Positions 42,804-51,867 of a stretch of 64,000 nt of DNA are shown here, piece by piece. Below the pieces are notes generated by a model. It was not told the origin of the DNA. It searched no databases and saw only the letters and a list, made by a program, of their open reading frames with translations. The stretch is from Dorea longicatena (GTDB taxonomy: Bacteria; Bacillota; Clostridia; Lachnospirales; Lachnospiraceae): NCBI RefSeq assembly GCF_025150085.1, contig NZ_CP102280.1, positions 821,001 to 885,000 on the forward strand. The letters are read 5' to 3'. Numbering within the stretch: the stretch's first letter is position 1; every line of letters starts with the position of its first letter. Position numbers and translations under genes: made by a program.

Positions 42804-44657
42804 ATGGAAAATTTTAATATACAGGAAGAACTGAAGAAGCTGCCGGGAAAACCAGGTGTATATCTTATGCACGATGAAAAAGATGCGATCATTTATGTCG
42901 GAAAAGCAATCAGTCTTAAAAACCGTGTCCGACAGTATTTTCAGAGCAGCAGGAATAAGGGAGCCAAGATAGAACAGATGGTGACACATATTTCCAGGTT
43001 CGAATATATTGTGACGGATTCCGAGCTGGAAGCGCTTGTTCTGGAATGTAATCTGATTAAAGAACACAGACCAAAATACAATACGATGCTGATGGATGAT
43101 AAAACGTATCCATTTATAAAAGTAACTGTAAATGAACCTTTCCCGCGTGTAATGATGGCAAGGCGGATGAAGAAAGATAAGGCAAAATATTTTGGTCCGT
43201 ATACCAGTACCGGTGCAGTAAAAGATACCATTGAACTGATACGAAAGCTTTATCATATTCGAAGCTGCAATCGTTCACTCCCAAAAGATATCGGAAAAGA
43301 ACGTCCGTGTCTCAATTATCATATCCATCAGTGTTATGCGCCGTGTCAGGGCTACATTTCCAGAGAAGAGTACAGGAAATCTATTGATGAAGTAGTAAGA
43401 TTCCTGAATGGAAATTATGATCCGATATTAAAAGAACTGGAAGAAAAGATGCTGGATGCATCCGAAAATCTGGAATTCGAGAAAGCAATAGAATACAGGG
43501 AACTTCTTGCAAGCGTTCAGAAGATCGCTCAGAAACAGAAGATTACAGATACAGCGGGGGACGACAGGGATATTATTGCAATGGCTTCGGAAGGTGAGGA
43601 CGCGGTTGTACAAGTCTTCTTTATCCGGGGAGGAAGGTTGATCGGACGGGATCATTTTTATCTGAAGATTGCGGAAAATGATACAAAAAGCGAAATCCTG
43701 TCAAGCTTTATCAAGCAATTTTATGCAGGAACACCGTATATCCCGGCCGAGTTAATGTTGCCGGAAGAGATTGAAGACCAGGAGATTATAGAGGAGTGGC
43801 TGACGACCAGAAGGGAACATAAAGTACGGCTTCGTATACCGAAGAAAGGGACAAAAGAAAAGCTGGTAGAGCTGGCGCAGAAGAATGCACAGATGGTATT
43901 AAAGAATGACAAAGAACGTCTGAAGCGTGAAGAAGGAAGAACGATCGGAGCGGTGAAGGAACTGGAAAAAATACTGGGACTTACCGGAATTATACGTATG
44001 GAGGCTTATGATATCTCTAATACAAACGGATTTGATTCGGTTGGTTCTATGGTCGTTTATGAGCATGGAAAGCCAAAGCGTAATGATTATCGCAAATTTA
44101 AGATAAAAAGTGTACAGGGACCGGATGACTACGCAAGTATGAATGAGGTGTTGACCCGAAGATTCGAGCATGGATTAAGGGAACGACAGGATGAAAGTGA
44201 GACAGGCGGATTTCAGGCATTCCCGGATCTGATCATGATGGACGGAGGCCGGGGACAGGTGAATATTGCATTGGAGGTCCTGGAGAAGCTGAATCAGCAC
44301 ATTCCTGTGTGTGGAATGGTAAAAGACGATAATCACAGAACCAGAGGATTGTATTTCAATAATGTAGAATTACCGATTGACCGTAATTCGGAATGTTTTC
44401 GCCTGATCACCAGAATACAGGATGAGGCGCATCGGTTCGCAATCACATTCCACAGACAGTTAAGAAGTAAAGGACAGGTACATTCGATACTGGATGATAT
44501 TCCGGGAGTGGGACCTGCAAGAAGAAAAGACCTGATGCGGAGCTTTGAAAATATTGAAGCAATCCGGAATGCAACAGTGGATGATCTGAAAGAGCTGCCG
44601 TCCATGAATGAAAAATCTGCGCAGGAAGTGTATAAATTTTTTCACCAGGATACTTAA
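42804..44657 (+). CDS. uvrC: Excinuclease ABC subunit C (UvrC)
   Basis: A 617-residue nucleotide-excision-repair nuclease that cuts on both sides of DNA lesions in the UvrABC system. The N-terminal GIY-YIG domain has [19 protein letters not shown] (about 14-32); the UVR domain reads [20 protein letters not shown] sequence near 215; the C-terminal half has the RNase H-like endonuclease domain with AYDISN and MMDGGRGQ; and helix-hairpin-helix motifs near [11 protein letters not shown]. The ATG at 42804 is preferred over GTG at 42795 because AGGTGA serves as its ribosome site. Confidence 0.96.
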   Translation: MENFNIQEELKKLPGKPGVYLMHDEKDAIIYVGKAISLKNRVRQYFQSSRNKGAKIEQMVTHISRFEYIVTDSELEALVLECNLIKEHRPKYNTMLMDDKTYPFIKVTVNEPFPRVMMARRMKKDKAKYFGPYTSTGAVKDTIELIRKLYHIRSCNRSLPKDIGKERPCLNYHIHQCYAPCQGYISREEYRKSIDEVVRFLNGNYDPILKELEEKMLDASENLEFEKAIEYRELLASVQKIAQKQKITDTAGDDRDIIAMASEGEDAVVQVFFIRGGRLIGRDHFYLKIAENDTKSEILSSFIKQFYAGTPYIPAELMLPEEIEDQEIIEEWLTTRREHKVRLRIPKKGTKEKLVELAQKNAQMVLKNDKERLKREEGRTIGAVKELEKILGLTGIIRMEAYDISNTNGFDSVGSMVVYEHGKPKRNDYRKFKIKSVQGPDDYASMNEVLTRRFEHGLRERQDESETGGFQAFPDLIMMDGGRGQVNIALEVLEKLNQHIPVCGMVKDDNHRTRGLYFNNVELPIDRNSECFRLITRIQDEAHRFAITFHRQLRSKGQVHSILDDIPGVGPARRKDLMRSFENIEAIRNATVDDLKELPSMNEKSAQEVYKFFHQDT

Positions 44658-44669
44658 GTATGGTATAAT
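44641..44669 (+). promoter_or_regulatory. Promoter for hprK
   Basis: An extended -10 TGGTATAAT (44661-44669) with a TTCACC -35-like element 17 bases upstream. It overlaps the end of uvrC, so hprK-glk may also receive read-through from uvrC. Confidence 0.6.
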
Positions 44670-44708
44670 AGGGCTATCAGATTTTTAATACGTGTGAGGT
44701 AAAAGAAT

Positions 44709-45638
44709 ATGGCGAATAAAGTAAAATTAAAAACACTCGTTGAAAAAATGAATCTCAAAAATCTTACACCGGATGTAGATCTTTCCGAAAAAGAAGTTGA
44801 GATACCAGACATTAACAGACCGGCTTTGCAGCTTACCGGATTCTTTGAACATTTTGATTCCGAACGTGTGCAGATCATAGGATATGTGGAGTACACATTC
44901 CTGGAGAAGATGACAGATGAAGTTAAGAAAAAAAAGATTTATGAAACACTGCTTTCTTACAAGATTCCATGTCTGATCTTCTGCAGAAACCTTCCGCCGG
45001 AGGCAATGCTTCTTGAAATGGCAGAAAAGGCTAATATTCCAGTGTTCCAGACAGAGAAGAAGACATCAGAATTTACAGCAGAGATTATCCGCTGGCTGAA
45101 TGTAGAACTTGCGCCATGCATTTCTATCCATGGTGTGCTGGTTGATGTATATGGTGTCGGAGTACTGATCATGGGAGAAAGCGGAATCGGTAAAAGTGAG
45201 GCGGCTCTGGAGCTGATCAAACGTGGACACCGTCTTGTCAGTGATGATGTAGTTGAAATCCGCAGAGTCAGTGATGAGACACTTGTAGGAACGGCACCGG
45301 ATATTACGAGACATTTTATCGAACTGCGAGGTATCGGTATCGTAGACGTCAAGGCTCTGTTTGGTGTATTAAGTGTCAGAGAGACACAGAATATTGATCT
45401 TGTTATCACTCTGGAAGAGTGGAATAAGAATAAAGAATACGACCGCCTCGGTCTCGAAGAAGAATATACAGAATTCCTTGGTAACAAAGTGGTTTGCCAT
45501 CATCTGCCAATTCGTCCTGGACGTAATCTTGCAATCATTGTTGAGACGGCAGCAGTTAACCACAGACAGAAACAGATGGGATATAATGCAGCTCAGGAAC
45601 TGTACAAACGTGTTCAGCAGAATTTAATAAAGAAATAG
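44709..45638 (+). CDS. hprK: HPr kinase/phosphorylase HprK
   Basis: A 309-residue bifunctional enzyme that phosphorylates and dephosphorylates the regulatory serine of HPr and Crh, the signal for catabolite control in Firmicutes. The C-terminal kinase half has Walker A GESGIGKS (156-163), the catalytic His141 in SIHGVLVDVYGVG, and LVSDDVVEIRRV (about 176-187) with the conserved acidic pair. The signature near 200-212 includes IELRGIGIVDV. The N-terminal half is the variable domain. The glucokinase gene follows after 14 bases. Confidence 0.96.
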   Translation: MANKVKLKTLVEKMNLKNLTPDVDLSEKEVEIPDINRPALQLTGFFEHFDSERVQIIGYVEYTFLEKMTDEVKKKKIYETLLSYKIPCLIFCRNLPPEAMLLEMAEKANIPVFQTEKKTSEFTAEIIRWLNVELAPCISIHGVLVDVYGVGVLIMGESGIGKSEAALELIKRGHRLVSDDVVEIRRVSDETLVGTAPDITRHFIELRGIGIVDVKALFGVLSVRETQNIDLVITLEEWNKNKEYDRLGLEEEYTEFLGNKVVCHHLPIRPGRNLAIIVETAAVNHRQKQMGYNAAQELYKRVQQNLIKK

Positions 45639-45652
45639 GAGAAATACAGAAA

Positions 45653-46582
45653 ATGAAATATTGCTTTGGAGTAGATATTGGGGGAACAACTGTAAAATTA
45701 GGTTTGTTTACAACCGAAGGAGAGATTGTAGATAAATGGGAGATTAAGACACGCACAGAGAATCAGGGTGAAGCCGTTCTTCCGGATATTGCCGCTGCTT
45801 TGAATGAAAAGTTAGAGGAAAAGCAGATTCCGAAAGATGAAGTGGAAGGAATCGGAGTCGGAGTTCCTGCACCGGTAGATTCAGAAGGAGTTGTTCAGAA
45901 TACAGCAAACCTTGGCTGGGGATATAAAGAAGTAAAAAGAGAGATGGAAGAACTTTCCGGTATGAAAGCAGAGATAGGGAATGATGCCAATGTAGCTGCA
46001 CTTGGAGAGATGTGGCTGGGTGCAGGAAAGGGCCGCAAAAATATTATTATGGTCACACTTGGAACCGGAGTCGGCGGTGGAATTATTATTGATGGTAAAC
46101 CATTGGTAGGAGCACATGGTGCAGGTGGTGAGATCGGACATCTTTGTGTGAATTATGAAGAGACAGATCACTGCGGCTGCGGCAACACAGGATGCCTGGA
46201 GCAGTATGCATCTGCAACAGGTATTACAAGACTTGCCAATATTCGTCTGGCTAAGGATGATAAAGCGTCTGTATTAAGAGGACAGGAAGTCAGCGCCAAG
46301 ACCGTATTTGATGCTGTTAAGGCAGACGATGAAGTGGCAAAAGAGATTGCAGAGGAATTTGGAAAATATCTTGGACATGCGATGGCTAATCTTGCAGCTG
46401 TTGCAGATCCTTCAGCAATTGTAATTGGAGGAGGCGTTTCGAAAGCAGGAGAAGTACTTCTTCAGTATGTTGAAAAGAATTTTAAGGAAAAAGCATTCTT
46501 TGCGAACAAAGATACGGAATTTGTTCTTGCTACATTAGGAAATGATGCCGGTATCTGTGGAGCTGCGAAACTGATTCTTTAG
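45653..46582 (+). CDS. glk: ROK family glucokinase
   Basis: A 309-residue sugar kinase of the ROK family that phosphorylates glucose. It has the N-terminal phosphate motif VDIGGTTVKLGLF (about 7-19), the ROK signature LVGAHGAGGEIGHL (about 149-162) and the zinc-type cysteine motif CGCGNTGCLEQY (174-185). Pairing with hprK is a conserved arrangement that links sugar phosphorylation with catabolite control. The stop is followed by a short hairpin and then a strong terminator. Confidence 0.93.
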   Translation: MKYCFGVDIGGTTVKLGLFTTEGEIVDKWEIKTRTENQGEAVLPDIAAALNEKLEEKQIPKDEVEGIGVGVPAPVDSEGVVQNTANLGWGYKEVKREMEELSGMKAEIGNDANVAALGEMWLGAGKGRKNIIMVTLGTGVGGGIIIDGKPLVGAHGAGGEIGHLCVNYEETDHCGCGNTGCLEQYASATGITRLANIRLAKDDKASVLRGQEVSAKTVFDAVKADDEVAKEIAEEFGKYLGHAMANLAAVADPSAIVIGGGVSKAGEVLLQYVEKNFKEKAFFANKDTEFVLATLGNDAGICGAAKLIL

Positions 46583-46625
46583 AGCTTTTAGAGCGTTATA
46601 CATCCTTTTGGATGTCAGGTATAAT

Positions 46626-46662
46626 AAAAACTGCGGAAACATTTTGTTCCCGCAGTTTTTTT
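46626..46662. terminator. Bidirectional terminator between glk and the PBP1A gene
   Basis: AAAAACTGCGG (46626-46636) pairs with CCGCAGTTTTT (46650-46660), with a T run on the plus strand and A-rich flank for the minus strand. It serves glk and the convergent PBP1A gene. Confidence 0.93.
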
Positions 46663-46678
46663 ATTGTCATGCATTTGG

Positions 46679-46711
46679 AAGGAGCTGCCAGTGGCAGGTC
46701 CTGTAGATACC
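46679..46711. repeat. Dispersed hairpin element, TGCC-NNN-GGCA type
   Basis: CTGCC-AGT-GGCAG (46685-46697), followed by CCTGTAGATACC, resembles the hairpin cores at 3646 and 55511 and the GCTGTAGATACC at 3617-3628. It lies between the glk terminator and the end of the PBP1A gene. Confidence 0.5.
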
Positions 46712-46744
46712 TTTCTGTAGATATCATAGGTTTGTACAGTATGG

Positions 46745-49384
46745 TTACTGAGAAGTATCTCCGTCGGTAGAGCCACCTGTATTACCACCGGTAGAACCAC
46801 CACCTGTATTACCACCGGTAGAACCACCACCTGTATTACCACCGGTAGAACCACCACCTGTATTACCGCCGGTAGAGCCACCTGTATTACCGCCGGTAGA
46901 ACCACCTGTGTTACCACCGGTATTATCACTGGTAGTGCCTGTATTATTGTTATAACTGTTTCCTGTATTGTTTGAATAAGAAGAAGCATCTTTAGTTGTA
47001 TCATTGTCTTCTGTAGAAGACTTATACTTTCTTCCAGAAGAGTATCCGTGACCGGAACATGTTTCGGATGGAAGCGTGTCTTTGGCAAAATATTCTGTAA
47101 TAGAAGGGCATCCGTTGGTTGCAAGCTTTCCGGTAATAGTACATATACTCTTTTTCTCAACAGAGGTCGGAACCTTAAAATCTTTACTTTCCAGATTCTC
47201 GTGAATACGACTCATAATACCTTTCCAGAGTCTGAAGCGGAAACTTGTGTCATAATCACATTCTTTATTGTCGTCATAACCGCCCCATACAGCACATGTA
47301 TAATATGGTGTAAATCCACAGAACCATAAGTCTTTATTGGATGTTGTGGTACCTGTCTTTCCGGCTACCGGCATATTCGGAAGCTGGCATGCTGTACCTG
47401 TTCCGGAATTGACAACATCTTCCATTGCACTGGTAAGAAGATAAGCTGTGCTGTCTTTGATAACTGTATGAGATTCGCCTGTTCCGTCAAGAAGAACGTT
47501 GCCATCGTGGTCTACAACTTTACTATATAAAGTTGGTTTGTTATAGACGCCGCCGTTAGCGATAGAGGCATAAGCAGCACACATTTCATAGTTATAGACA
47601 CCTTCTGTGATTCCACCAAGTGCGAGCGTCTGTGAAGTGCTGTCATCAAAGACCTTGCCGTTGATTGTTTTGTCTTTTACCAGAGTACTGATACCGAATT
47701 TTTCACAGTATTCATAGCCTAATTCCTGAGTGATTTCATCGCTTAACTTTACGGCAACTACGTTGATGGATTTTTTGATACCATTTCTGAGCGTTGTTGT
47801 ACCGCCGTACTGTTTGTTGGCATTCCGCAAAACATTTCCATTCTTTAAGGTATATGGTTCATCATCAATTGTTGTTGCGAGTGTCTTATCACAGGAATCT
47901 AATGCCGGTGCATAAGCTGCAAGGATCTTAAAAGTAGAACCAGGCTGTCTCTTGGAACCCTGATAAGCTCTGTTCAGTCCAAGACTGGAAGCTTTTTCTC
48001 CACGGCCGCCGACCATTGCTTTGATCTGTCCGGTCTTCTGATCCATGATTGTGATAGAAGACTGTGGCTGAGGGGTAATGGTAATACGTTCATCATAGGT
48101 ATCACCCTCCTGGGCAATCGTGGATTTCCATTCTGCCACCATTGCTTTTGCGGCATCTTCACTGGAGTAGAGAAGTCCCTGAGCATTTCCGTAAGTTTTT
48201 TCTACATAATTTTTAATATTATTACTTCCATAGTTTTCAACCGATCCATCAGCACGGGTTACCGTCAGCGCATAATCAAGACCATACTCTTTCAGACCAG
48301 GATAGTTGGCATCATTATTAGCTTCTTCATCACAGATTTTCTGCATTTCCTGATTTTGTGTAGAGTAGATACTGAGACCGCCGCTGTAAACGGCATTGTA
48401 AGCCTGTGTATCAGTGTAGCCAAGCTGATCTTTCAGATCCTGGATTACCTGCTGTGCAAGTGCATCAACAAAGTAACTGTATGCATTATCAGCTTGGGAA
48501 GAAGCGCTGGTTGCCTGGATTCTTGCATAGACATCATCGGACATCGCTTTATCATACTGCTTCTGGCTGATATAGCCTTGCTCCAGCATATTCTTTAATA
48601 CTTTATTACGTCTGATCTTGTTATTCTCGGGACGTGTAACTGGATCATAATCTGTCGGATTCTGTGTGATTCCGGCAATTACCGCACATTCAGATAATGT
48701 CAGATCGGAAACATCTTTACCAAAATAACGTTGAGAAGCAGACTGTACACCCAGACAATTCTGTCCAAGGTTGATTGTGTTGAGATAACTTTCCATAATC
48801 TCATTTTTATTCATCTGCTTTTCAATCTGTACTGCAAGATACTGTTCCTGAATTTTACGTTGTAATTTATCATAGAAATTTTTCTCTTTTGTAAAGTTCG
48901 GGAATACATTGTTCTTGATCAGCTGCTGAGTCAGAGTACTGGCACCTTCAGAAAAACCGCCCCGGGCAATACCCACTACCGCAGCACGGGCAATACCCTG
49001 AAGATCTATACCGTTATGCTTATAAAAACGCTCATCCTCGATTGCAACAAAAGCATGTTGAAGATTTTTCGGTATCTCATCAATAGACTTGTATACTCGA
49101 TTGGAACCAGAAGATACAAAACGTTCAATCTCAGTGCTTCCGTCATCAGCATAAACGAAAGTAGTAAATCCTTTCGGTTTAACGTCAGAAGTGGAAACAT
49201 GCGGAGTGTCATCAATAATCTTTTTTATAAAAAGACCGCCGCCGGCCATTCCGACTACTGCAGCAAGTACGATACAGATCAGCAGTGCCTTGAACAAACG
49301 GACAACGATGCGTTTCCCCTGCATTGTAGATTTGGACGTTATTTTTTTCTGCCTTTTCGCAGCTTTTTTCTTTCCATAGTTCAT
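46745..49384 (-). CDS. Class A penicillin-binding protein (PBP1A) with repetitive Gly/Thr/Asn tail
   Basis: An 879-residue bifunctional peptidoglycan synthase. After a basic cytoplasmic start and one membrane helix (about 30-52), the glycosyltransferase domain shows VAIEDERFYKHNGID (about 92-106), GASTLTQQLIKNN and KIQEQYLAVQIE. The transpeptidase domain has SKRQPGSTFK (SxxK serine near 470), the SxN-like region, and KTGTTTSNKD (KTG triad). An extra extracellular segment follows the catalytic domain. The C-terminus (about 808-875) is a low-complexity TGGNTGGS array encoded by near-perfect repeats (46762-46924). The ATG has AAAGGAGG upstream. Function is cell-wall synthesis; the tail may lie in the wall or vary in length between strains. 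Confidence 0.95.
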   Translation of the reverse strand: MNYGKKKAAKRQKKITSKSTMQGKRIVVRLFKALLICIVLAAVVGMAGGGLFIKKIIDDTPHVSTSDVKPKGFTTFVYADDGSTEIERFVSSGSNRVYKSIDEIPKNLQHAFVAIEDERFYKHNGIDLQGIARAAVVGIARGGFSEGASTLTQQLIKNNVFPNFTKEKNFYDKLQRKIQEQYLAVQIEKQMNKNEIMESYLNTINLGQNCLGVQSASQRYFGKDVSDLTLSECAVIAGITQNPTDYDPVTRPENNKIRRNKVLKNMLEQGYISQKQYDKAMSDDVYARIQATSASSQADNAYSYFVDALAQQVIQDLKDQLGYTDTQAYNAVYSGGLSIYSTQNQEMQKICDEEANNDANYPGLKEYGLDYALTVTRADGSVENYGSNNIKNYVEKTYGNAQGLLYSSEDAAKAMVAEWKSTIAQEGDTYDERITITPQPQSSITIMDQKTGQIKAMVGGRGEKASSLGLNRAYQGSKRQPGSTFKILAAYAPALDSCDKTLATTIDDEPYTLKNGNVLRNANKQYGGTTTLRNGIKKSINVVAVKLSDEITQELGYEYCEKFGISTLVKDKTINGKVFDDSTSQTLALGGITEGVYNYEMCAAYASIANGGVYNKPTLYSKVVDHDGNVLLDGTGESHTVIKDSTAYLLTSAMEDVVNSGTGTACQLPNMPVAGKTGTTTSNKDLWFCGFTPYYTCAVWGGYDDNKECDYDTSFRFRLWKGIMSRIHENLESKDFKVPTSVEKKSICTITGKLATNGCPSITEYFAKDTLPSETCSGHGYSSGRKYKSSTEDNDTTKDASSYSNNTGNSYNNNTGTTSDNTGGNTGGSTGGNTGGSTGGNTGGGSTGGNTGGGSTGGNTGGGSTGGNTGGSTDGDTSQ
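46762..46924. repeat. Coding tandem repeat (27/24-base units) in the PBP1A gene
   Basis: Three 27-base units built on CCACCACCTGTATTACC plus CCGGTAGAA, then shorter 24-base variants, all encoding S-T-G-G-N-T-G-G(-G) on the minus strand. Such arrays change copy number by slippage. Confidence 0.9.
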
Positions 49385-49536
49385 GCGTTTAAGCCTCCTT
49401 TATACCAAGTTATTATAGCAAATGTACACTCTTTTATAAAGAAAAAAATGAAAACTTCATATTTGAGTAGGAAAATCTTAAGAAATTAGGTATTATATTA
49501 TGTATAAAGTTGTAAATTATACGAAAGGATGACAAT

Positions 49537-50202
49537 ATGTTACCAGAATACAGAACTATTTATCGGGGTGGAGAAGATGAGATTGTAGAAAAAAAGTCAC
49601 GATTTATTGCGACTGTGGTACCGGTAAATACAGAGGAAGAAGCACTTGAATTTGTAGAGAAGACAAGAAAAAAATACTGGGATGCAAGACATAACTGTTT
49701 TGCATATATAATAGGGGAGAGAGGACAGCTTCAAAGATGCAGTGATGACGGCGAACCAAACGGTACAGCCGGCAAACCGATGCTAGATGTATTGCTTGGA
49801 AATGAACTGAGGAATGTGGCTGTTGTGGTGACCCGGTATTTCGGAGGAACCCTTCTTGGAACCGGTGGACTGGTCAGAGCATATTCGGGAGCCGTGAAAG
49901 CGGGACTTGATGCCTCGGTGGTCATTACGAAAATTTTAGGAGTGAAACTTCATATAGAAACAGACTATACGACATTTGGAAAGATTCAGTATATTCTGGC
50001 GCAGAGAGAGCTGAAGATATTAGATACTGTCTATACGGATAAAGTAGAACTGGAAGTACTGATTCCAAAAACGGATGTGGATCAGGTTATGCATGCAATT
50101 ACTGAGGGGACAAATGCGCAGGCAGAGATGACAGCAGGTGAAGAATGTTATTATGCAGAGATTGATGGGGTGCCGACAATTTTGGAAGAAAATATAATAT
50201 AA
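49537..50202 (+). CDS. YigZ/IMPACT family protein
   Basis: A 221-residue protein of the YigZ (UPF0029/IMPACT) family. The N-terminal domain has the family signatures KKSRFIATVVPV, WDARHNCFAYIIG and DDGEPNGTAGKPML (about 68-81), then VVVTRYFGGTLLGTGGLVRAY (about 95-115). The C-terminal domain (about 140-221) is an EF-G-like DUF1949 fold. Family members have been linked to translation or proteolysis, but the biochemical role is unsettled. It converges on hpf with a shared large terminator. Confidence 0.9.
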   Translation: MLPEYRTIYRGGEDEIVEKKSRFIATVVPVNTEEEALEFVEKTRKKYWDARHNCFAYIIGERGQLQRCSDDGEPNGTAGKPMLDVLLGNELRNVAVVVTRYFGGTLLGTGGLVRAYSGAVKAGLDASVVITKILGVKLHIETDYTTFGKIQYILAQRELKILDTVYTDKVELEVLIPKTDVDQVMHAITEGTNAQAEMTAGEECYYAEIDGVPTILEENII

Positions 50203-50212
50203 AAATAATATA

Positions 50213-50277
50213 CAAAAGCCGTACACGATATCTCATGAAAGGAGCTGTTCTTTAGGAGATATTGCGTACGGCTTTTG
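50213..50277. terminator. Large bidirectional terminator between yigZ and hpf
   Basis: CAAAAGCCGTAC (50213-50224) pairs with GTACGGCTTTTG (50266-50277); inside, GATATCTC pairs with GGAGATAT (50227-50234 with 50255-50262), and AAAG with CTTT. The hairpin is about 65 bases long and acts in both directions. Confidence 0.88.
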
Positions 50278-50313
50278 TTATTGCCATATTTTTATAAGAT
50301 TATGAGTTGCGAT

Positions 50314-50850
50314 TTAAGAAAATTCAGGCTCGATCAAACCAAATGTTCCGTTTTTACGTCTGTATACTACATTCACTTCATCTGATTCTGCATTACAGAA
50401 AACATAGAAATCATGTCCGAGAAGCTCCATCTGAACACATGCATCTTCCGGATACATAGGTTTAAATCCGAATTTTTTGGTACGTACGATTTTAATCTCG
50501 CCGTCATCTTCAATATTATCTTCGGCGTCAAAGAATTCCTGTTTGAAGTTACCGCCTTCCTGTTCACGTGCTACCAGTTTATTTTTATATTTACGAAGTT
50601 GACGTTCGATGACTTCTTCTACAAGATCAATCGATACATACATATCAGAACTTTCCTGTTCGGAACGAACCAGACCACCCTTTACAGGAATTGTTACTTC
50701 AATTTTCTGATGTCCTTTCTGTACACTTAAGGTTACGTGAATCTCTGTATTCGGAGTAAAGTACCTTCCTAACTTTCCTAACTTGCTTTCTACGGCCTCT
50801 CTTAAGCCTGGTGTTACATCGATGTTCTTTCCAATAATAATAAATTTCAT
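50314..50850 (-). CDS. hpf: Ribosome hibernation promoting factor, long form (HPF)
   Basis: A 178-residue long-form HPF. The N-terminal domain (about 1-95) is the YfiA/RaiA-type ribosome-binding fold (MKFIIIGKNIDVTPGLREAVE and SDMYVSIDLVEEVIERQLRKYK); the C-terminal domain (about 120-178) is the dimerisation domain of long HPF (KFGFKPMYPEDACVQMELLGHDFYVF). It drives formation of 100S ribosome dimers in stationary phase. The ATG at 50850 is chosen because AAAGGAG lies 9 bases upstream. The upstream leader has only an AT-rich promoter-like region. Confidence 0.96.
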   Translation of the reverse strand: MKFIIIGKNIDVTPGLREAVESKLGKLGRYFTPNTEIHVTLSVQKGHQKIEVTIPVKGGLVRSEQESSDMYVSIDLVEEVIERQLRKYKNKLVAREQEGGNFKQEFFDAEDNIEDDGEIKIVRTKKFGFKPMYPEDACVQMELLGHDFYVFCNAESDEVNVVYRRKNGTFGLIEPEFS

Positions 50851-50984
50851 GATGCCCAACTCCTTTGCGACATAATTTCAAATAATTGCACGTTATACAA
50901 TCATCAAATAAATGAATTATAATCTGACAATTGTTACTCGAACCGGCAATCTATCTGATATGTGTAGTATAACATGTTTGGCCG

Positions 50985-51596
50985 CTAATGTATAGCACGA
51001 ATTACCTGAATTCTTGAAATTTTTCCATCATGAAGTTTGGCAACCCGCAGACCGCAATCGTGGAAGTAATAACATGCACCAACACGGGGCGTGATATTCT
51101 GTTCTTCGAGATGCCGCAGCAGTACATTGGAAAGGGTATCATCTGCTTCATGCGGAATGTTCACGCTGAGAATCTTGTTGACAACTTTAGCCTTGGTTGA
51201 AGCACGGAATACCGTTTCGTCTGCTATGTCGAATTCGGAGAATAAGAATTTTCTGGTTGCAAATAAGACTGCGATGGAACAGACGCCGATCAGACTGCTG
51301 TAGATGGAAGTGTGGTCCATAATGATGTGTCTTGCAATCGCAAAAAGCAGAACCTCAAATACGGTACTCGGAGAGTGCGAATACATCATACGGATCAATT
51401 CGACACCGATGATCAGATTAAAACAAACCTCGAGAAGATCATCGTAATTCGGATAGGTGTTCAGATTCGGAATATACTGAAGTGAACATACCATACGAAG
51501 GCAAAGCAGTATGATACCGATCGCAAGCATAAATGCAATCACATATTCCAGAATTGCGGCCACCTGTTTGAGAAGGTGAGAAATCAGTTCTTTCAT
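50985..51596 (-). CDS. PsiE-like membrane protein with soluble C-terminal domain
   Basis: A 203-residue protein with four hydrophobic segments (about 12-36, 52-72, 79-93, 97-118), similar in layout to the PsiE phosphate-starvation-inducible family, then a soluble C-terminal region (119-203). That region includes VGACYYFHDCGLRVAKLHDGKISRIQVIRAI and looks like a small ligand-binding or regulatory domain fused to the membrane part. Function is unknown. It is transcribed alone, with a possible promoter in the gap before it, and lies between hpf and typA. The name PsiE-like is by topology and weak sequence resemblance. Confidence 0.7.
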   Translation of the reverse strand: MKELISHLLKQVAAILEYVIAFMLAIGIILLCLRMVCSLQYIPNLNTYPNYDDLLEVCFNLIIGVELIRMMYSHSPSTVFEVLLFAIARHIIMDHTSIYSSLIGVCSIAVLFATRKFLFSEFDIADETVFRASTKAKVVNKILSVNIPHEADDTLSNVLLRHLEEQNITPRVGACYYFHDCGLRVAKLHDGKISRIQVIRAIH

Positions 51597-51751
51597 TCGT
51601 GGATTCCTTTCTTTTATATAGATTTTCGCTGTAATTCCAGTATAAGTGAAAAAAAGATATTTGCCAATATCCCAAAGAAAGATATCATATCAAAATGAAG
51701 AACAATGGAGAAGGAAAATTTTTAGTAATGTGTGCTGCAGATGAGAACAAA

Positions 51752-51833
51752 AAAGCGGCAGAAAATAAAATATATAAATTGTCAGGTTTTCGTGAACAAA
51801 AACTGTTTTATATATTTTATTTTCTGCCGCTTT
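51752..51833. terminator. Very large terminator hairpin downstream of typA
   Basis: Perfect 27-bp complement between 51752-51778 and 51807-51833 (beginning AAAGCGGCAGAAAATAAAAT), with further pairing in the 28-base loop (CAGGTTTT against AAAAACTG). On the minus strand the stem ends in a T run (TTTTTTG), so it terminates typA. Its stem is much longer than that of a normal terminator. Confidence 0.85.
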
Positions 51834-51867
51834 CGTGCGGTCAGTTATAACCGTAAATGTTTATTCA

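Noticed and set aside
46762..46924. CRISPR-like regular repeats
   Set aside because: Units are contiguous, without spacers, and encode the TGGNTGGS tail of PBP1A. No cas genes are present.
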